Assembly: GCA_933228675.1 (NCBI GenBank)
Contig: OW121740.1
Span: 131,854,799 to 131,918,798, forward strand
Direction of reading: 5' to 3'
DNA: 64,000 nt
Source of the DNA: Stomorhina lunata
Taxonomy: Eukaryota > Arthropoda > Insecta > Diptera > Rhiniidae
Shown: positions 58,601 to 64,000 of the stretch, one piece after another
Numbering within the stretch: position 1 is the stretch's first letter
Layout of the letters: each line of letters opens with the position of its first letter
Notes under the pieces: model-generated
Seen by the model: the letters and a program-made list of their open reading frames with translations, nothing else
The model's database searches: none
Told to the model about the DNA's origin: nothing
Made by a program: the position numbers and the translations under genes

Positions 58601-59105
58601 TATTTTATATAGACAATTTTTGATGGAAAAACTAAATATAGAAAATTTTCGGTGTAAAAATTTTATATAGAAAATTTTCGGTGTAAAAATTTTATATAGA
58701 ACATTTTCGGTGTAAAAATTTTATATAGAACATTTTCGGTGTACAAATTTTATATAGAAAATTTTCGGTGTAAAAATTTTATACAGAAAATTTTCGGTGT
58801 AAAAATTGTATTAGAAAATTTTCGGTGTAAAAATTTTATATAGAAAATGGTCGGCTTAAAAATTTTATATAGAAAATTTTCGGTGTAAAAATTTTATATA
58901 AAAAATTTTCGGTGTAAAAATTTTAAATAGAAATTTTTTGGTGTAAAAATTTTATATAGAAAATTTTCGGTGTAAAAATTTTATATAGAAAATTTTCGGT
59001 GTAAAAATTTTATAAAGAAAATTTTCGGTGTAAAAATTTGATAAAGAAAATTTTCGGTGTAAAAATTTTATAAAGAAAATTTTCGGTGTAAAAGTTTTAC
59101 ATATC
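55685..59105. repeat. Dyad satellite array 7 (29-bp unit, CGGTGTAA linker) with 1,012-bp higher-order repeat
   Basis: Units are TTTTCGGTGTAAAAATTTTA followed by TATAGAAAA. A block beginning at the variant 'attttaaggtataaaaa' (56881) recurs at 57893 with the same order of variant units ('aacattttcagcg', 'caagatttttgatg', 'gaaaatggtcggctt'). The spacing is exactly 1,012 bp at both ends checked, equal to about 35 units. Frames here are repeat translations. Confidence 0.97.
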
Positions 59106-59827
59106 AAATTTACAGCAAATATGAGATAAAAATACTGATCCTTAATGGGTTAATTGTTCTCGACATTCATTTCCACTCATTATAAATATGACTCATTTTG
59201 TTCTAAAGCAAAATATTTTTGTCATTCTGTTTTTTATACCTTAAGCTTATTTTGGTTTCGCTTCGGAAAATCTTAAGAACTTTTGTTTCAGTTCTTTTTT
59301 TCTATACAAAAAAAATATAAAATTAACATACATAAAATAAACAATAAACGTGTGTTTGTTGTTAACAATCTTCATTATACGAAACTGCATAAATATTTAT
59401 AAAAACCGCAATTTCATAATTTTTAATATTAATGTAAAATCATAACCCAAAAATCACAAAAAATCTTGTGGATCGTGTGGGTTTCTTGGGCTAAAGGCAA
59501 GAAAAAACTTAAAAAAGTATAAAAGAATATTTAGCGTCTTTTATTGTTTAAACGGCTTACAAAAAATTGATTTTTTTGTAACCCTTTATGTTCTTAAACA
59601 TTTCATATATTATTAACAAAAACTGGCAATTTCATACTTTTGCATATTTGCAATATGCAAATTATTTAAAATTATTGTCATTGTTTAGTTTTCAATACAG
59701 CTTTTTAATTGCAGTCACTGTCATTTTGAATACAAAGTTTTTAAGTATTAATATTTATATGATTTGACTACATAAAAAATAAGAGTGTTAGCAACATGTT
59801 GCTGAAACATAATTGACAATTTTTATA
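59106..59827. other. Unique AT-rich spacer between satellite blocks
   Basis: No repeats of the array type and no gene. It separates arrays 7 and 8, which share the same unit family. Confidence 0.5.
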
Positions 59828-61985
59828 CATACAAATTTTCGGTGAAAAAATTTTATATAGAAAAATTTTGTTGAAAAAATTTTATATACAAAAATTTTCG
59901 GTGAAAAAATTTTATATAGAAAATTTTCGGTGAAAAAATTTTATATAGAAAATTTTCGGTGGAAAAATTTTATATAGAAAATTTTCGGTGGAAAAATTTT
60001 ATATAGAAAATTTTCGGTGAAAAAATTTTATATAGAAAATTTTCGAAGAAAAAATTTTATATAGAAAATTTTCGGTGGAAAAAAATTTATATAGAAATTT
60101 TACGGTGAAAAAATTTTATGTAGAAAATTTTTGGTGAAAAAATTTTATGTAGAAAATTTTCGGTGAAAAAATTTTATATAGAAAATTTTTGGTGAAAAAT
60201 TTTTTATAGAAAATTTTCGGTGAAAAAATTCTATATAGAAAATTTTCGGTGTTAAAATTTTGTATAGAAAATTTTCAGTGTTAAAATTTTATATAGAAAA
60301 TTTTCTGTGTTAAAATTTTATATAGAAAATTTTCGTTGAAAAAATTTTATATAGAAAATTTTCGTTGTTAAAGTTTTATAAAGAAAATTTTCGTTGTTAA
60401 AATTTTATATAGAAAATTTTCGTTGTTAAATTTTTATATAGAAAATTTTTGTTGTTAAAATTTTATAAAGAAAATTTTCGCTGTTAAAATTTTATAAAGA
60501 AAATTTTCGCTGTTAAAATTTTATATAAAAAATTTTTGTTGTAAAAATTTTATATAGAAAATTTTCGAAGTTGAAATTTTATATGGAAAATTTTCGATGT
60601 TAAAATTTTATATAGACAATTTTCGACGAAAAAATTTTATACAGAAAATTTTCGGTTAAAAATTTTATACAGAAAATTATCGGTTAAAAATTTTATATAG
60701 AAAATTTTCGGTAAAAAATTTTATATAGAAAATTTTCGGCAAAAAAATTTTATATAGAAAATTTTCGGTGAAAAAATTTTATATAGAAAATTTTCGGTGG
60801 AAAAATTTTATATAGAAAATTTTCGGTGGAAAAATTTTATATAGAAAATTTTCGGTGAAAAAATTTTATATAGAAAATTTTCGAAGAAAAAATTTTATAT
60901 AGAAAATTTTCGGTGGAAAAAAATTTATATAGAAATTTTACGGTGAAAAAATTTTATGTAGAAAATTTTTGGTGAAAAAATTTTATGTAGAAAATTTTCG
61001 GTGAAAAAATTTTATATAGAAAATTTTTGGTGAAAAATTTTTTATAGAAAATTTTCGGTGAAAAAATTCTATATAGAAAATTTTCGGTGTTAAAATTTTG
61101 TATAGAAAATTTTCAGTGTTAAAATTTTATATAGAAAATTTTCTGTGTTAAAATTTTATATAGAAAATTTTCGTTGAAAAAATTTTATATAGAAAATTTT
61201 CGTTGTTAAAGTTTTATAAAGAAAATTTTCGTTGTTAAAATTTTATATAGAAAATTTTCGTTGTTAAATTTTTATATAGAAAATTTTTGTTGTTAAAATT
61301 TTATAAAGAAAATTTTCGCTGTTAAAATTTTATAAAGAAAATTTTCGCTGTTAAAATTTTATATAAAAAATTTTTGTTGTAAAAATTTTATATAGAAAAT
61401 TTTCGAAGTTAAAATTTTATATGGAAAATTTTCGATGTTAAAATTTTATATAGACAATTTTCGACGAAAAAATTTTATACAGAAAATTTTCGGTTAAAAA
61501 TTTTATACAGAAAATTATCGGTTAAAAATTTTATATAGAAAATTTTCGGTAAAAAATTTTATATAGAAAATTTTCGGCAAAAAAATTTTATATAGAAAAT
61601 TTTCGGTAAAAAATTTTATATAGAAAATTTTCGGTTAAAATTTTGGATAGAAAATTTTCGGTAAAAATTTTGTATAGAAAATTTTCGGTAAAAATTTTAT
61701 ATAGAAAATTTTCGTTTATAAAATTTTATACAGAAAATATTTGTTTTTAAAATTTTATGTAGAAAAATTTTCGGTTTCAAAATTTTATATAGAAAATTTT
61801 CGGTTTTAAAGTTTTATATAGAAAATTTTCGTTGCTTAAATTTGATATAGAAGAATTTCGTTGAAAAAATTTTATATAGAAAATTTTATATAAAAATTTT
61901 ATATAGAAAATTTTCGTTGAAAGAAATTTATATAAAAAATTTTCATTGCACAAATATTATATAGAAAATTTTCGTTGCTAAAATT
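59828..61985. repeat. Dyad satellite array 8 (29-bp unit) with 838-bp higher-order repeat
   Basis: Same unit family as array 7, with linker variants CGGTGAAA, CGTTGTTAA and CGCTGTTAA. The variant 'tttcgaagaa' at 60041 recurs at 60879, and 'tttcgacgaa' at 60621 recurs at 61459. Both give an offset of 838 bp (about 29 units), with the intervening order of variants conserved. Confidence 0.97.
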
Positions 61986-63504
61986 TTAGGTTATTTTAAA
62001 AATGAAAAAATATCTTAAATATCTTGTTATTTCCTTTAGACTAAAATACTTTTGACATGCTTGAAACCTTCAATTCATCAATTCCTTAACTGTCTTCCTC
62101 TTGTCAAGACATTTTTTCCTTTAGATTCTGTTTTTTTTTTTTTGTTCTGCCACTATCTTAGGCTCTTTAAAAGCTTTGTGTCTGGTTGACATTAGGAGTT
62201 AACTTATCTCAACATATTTAATGTTTTAAAAGGAAAACTTTAAATATTTAAAAACTACTTTAATATCCCTAATGTGTTAAGTCAAACGGCAACTTACACT
62301 TGATGCCTAAAGTACTATCACTAACACTTCCACTGCTACTCACTCAAACTCTAACTACCTTAAAACGTGCAACATTATATTGCAACATTTAGCAATCATG
62401 CCATAACATGATGTTGCTAATGCATCATTTTGCTGATGATGATGCCGAAGTTGTAGCAGGGCTTTAATATTAATTTTCTAAGCCAAAGTTTGTAAAAAGT
62501 GAAAAAAAATAAGAAAATAAAATATTTATATATTTTCAAGTAAAAGTGTTTTGTTAGTTTTCGCGTAACTATAATCATCAGTAACACCATCAACATCATG
62601 ATGATCATCATCCTCATCTTGAGCAGCTTCACTTGTGTTTTGACTCCCTGAAGTTGTTGGTTGTTGATGCTGATGCTGCTACTTTTGCTATCTATTGCCA
62701 GGCTGCGTGGCTTCTTTTTTTAGCCAGGTTTAATGTTGTCTGTTAAATGTTGTTGTTGTTTCTTTGGTTGGTGTTGTTGTTTGTTGGATGTTTGTTTCGT
62801 TTGGTAATCTATTATTTGTCTTGAAGCCATATAAAAATCTATTTATTCTTAATGCTTCACTGAGCATCTAAGTTACTTTACTTTCGCTTTAAACAAAAAA
62901 AAAAAAGAAACAACTTTAGCTAAACAACTTATAACTAAATATTAAAAAATGTTTTCGTTATTATTGGTATTATGTTTTTTTTTCTCTTGATCTGTTGTAT
63001 AATGCTAATATGCAAAAAAGTTATAAGTTTGTTTTAAGTCTTCCCCTTCAACATTTTCGCTGATGATTCATTATTCACTGTCGTTTTTTCCTAAAAGTAC
63101 GTTTGTTTCTTTTACCTTAAAAAAAACTATTATAAGAAAACTAGAAAAATTTAAGAAAGAAAAACTAAACAGTCTAGTATCATCTAACTGATGGTTTGTT
63201 GCAATTTTTCTAACTCCATTTTTTTACTAAGTTTTTAATATATTTTTCTACTCTAGCCTTTTAGTCCATTCATTCATAATGTGACCAACCAAAGTTAAGC
63301 TGATTATTGCCATGTTTTCTATATGTTAATCGGTCATTTCATATATGTCGTTTGTACGTATTTGCTTCCTTGTTTTGGATTAACTTTTTTTGTTCTGAAA
63401 AAGATTTATTGATTTTTAGGGTTTTTTTTCTAATGAAGAAAAATTGTTGCTTTTTTAGTCCCATATCAAATATCCACAGATTGTAATAAAGTCCCAAAGA
63501 TTGA
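61986..63504. other. Host-like non-coding DNA between satellite blocks
   Basis: Complex sequence with GATGATGATG and TTGTTGTTG simple repeats at 62430-62640 and 62740-62790. The 71-codon minus-strand frame (62417-62632) is Met/Ile/Leu-rich from ATG/ATC repeats and is not called. Nothing else can be supported. Confidence 0.5.
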
Positions 63505-64000
63505 ACAATTTTATATCGAAAATTTTCGATGAAAAAATTTTATATAAAAAATTTTTGGTGAAAAATTTTATAAAGAAAATCTTCGATGTTAAAATTTTAT
63601 ATAGAAAATTTTCGGTGTAAAAATTTTAGGTGTTAAAATTTTATATAGAAAATGTTCGGTGTTAAAATTTTATATAGAAAATTTTCGGTGTTAAAATTTT
63701 ATATAGAAAATTTTCGGTGTTAAAATTTATATTAAAAATTATCGGTGTTAAAATTTTATATAGAATATTTTCGGTGAAAAAATTTTATATAGAAAATTTT
63801 CGGTGATAAAATTTTATAAAGAAAATCTTCGGTGTTACAATTTTATATAGAAAATTTTCGGTATTAAAATTTTCTATAGAAAATTTTTGGGGTTAAAATT
63901 TTCTATAGAAAATTTTTGGGGTTAAAATTTTCTATAGAAAATTTTCGGTGAAAAAATTGTATATAGAAAATTTTCGGTGAAAATATTTTATATAGAAAAT
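63505..64000. repeat. Dyad satellite array 9, running off the window end
   Basis: Same 29-bp family as arrays 7 and 8 (TTTTCGGTGTTAAAATTTTA then TATAGAAAA). Near 63870-63940 some units carry the CTATAG core of the other arrays, a link between the two unit types. Confidence 0.95.

Noticed and set aside
62417..62632. 71-codon frame starting with Met/Ile/Leu run
   Set aside because: Driven by ATG/ATC trinucleotide repeats; no protein features.

Overview
The window looks like intronic and intergenic DNA from a higher dipteran, probably a calyptrate fly. It is very AT-rich and contains almost no protein-coding sequence. It does hold one serine/threonine/glutamine-rich exon with fly-style homopolymer runs, flanked by clear GT-AG splice signals. 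It also holds a CR1/jockey-type non-LTR retrotransposon and many small terminal-inverted-repeat (TIR) elements. The species assignment is inference; no host gene could be named with confidence.

Layout. 1-9.1 kb: several copies of a TIR element (family A, ends GGGGCCAAAT...), a (TA)n run, a degenerate TGATCA minisatellite, and the first dyad satellite array, which lies inside an A element. 9.6-10.9 kb: a decayed RTE/LOA-like reverse-transcriptase remnant. 11.1-11.2 kb: a tRNA-like sequence. 11.47-13.35 kb, minus strand: the only convincing host coding exon. 13.8-15.6 kb: an A left end, a second array and a small TIR element. 15.8-21 kb, minus strand: a LINE with an intact PHD-finger ORF1 and a full endonuclease/reverse-transcriptase ORF2. 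21-33 kb: host-like AT-rich DNA with scattered copies of an interspersed repeat (D), an A element with another TIR element (C) nested in it, a ~125-bp minisatellite (E) and a foldback element (F). 33.3-42.6 kb: further arrays, plus repeat G carrying a three-level nest. 46.3-48.8 kb: a 33-bp satellite array bounded by inverted repeats. 50-54.4 kb: a fresh 324-bp tandem duplication, then D, E (with C nested in it), F, G and another foldback. 55.7-64 kb: three blocks of a 29-bp satellite with 1,012-bp and 838-bp higher-order duplications.

The main signal is a super-family of AT-rich satellites that makes up about a quarter of the window. All share a dyad core, TTTTCTATAGAAAATTTT or close variants. 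Each locus has its own linker (TATCAAA, GTAACG, ATAATG, GATAA, TTTTAACG/TTTTAGCA, CGGTGTAA) and its own period of 29-33 bp. At two loci the array lies between inverted repeats, so the arrays may have expanded inside small DNA transposons. Open reading frames across these arrays are repeat artefacts, not genes.
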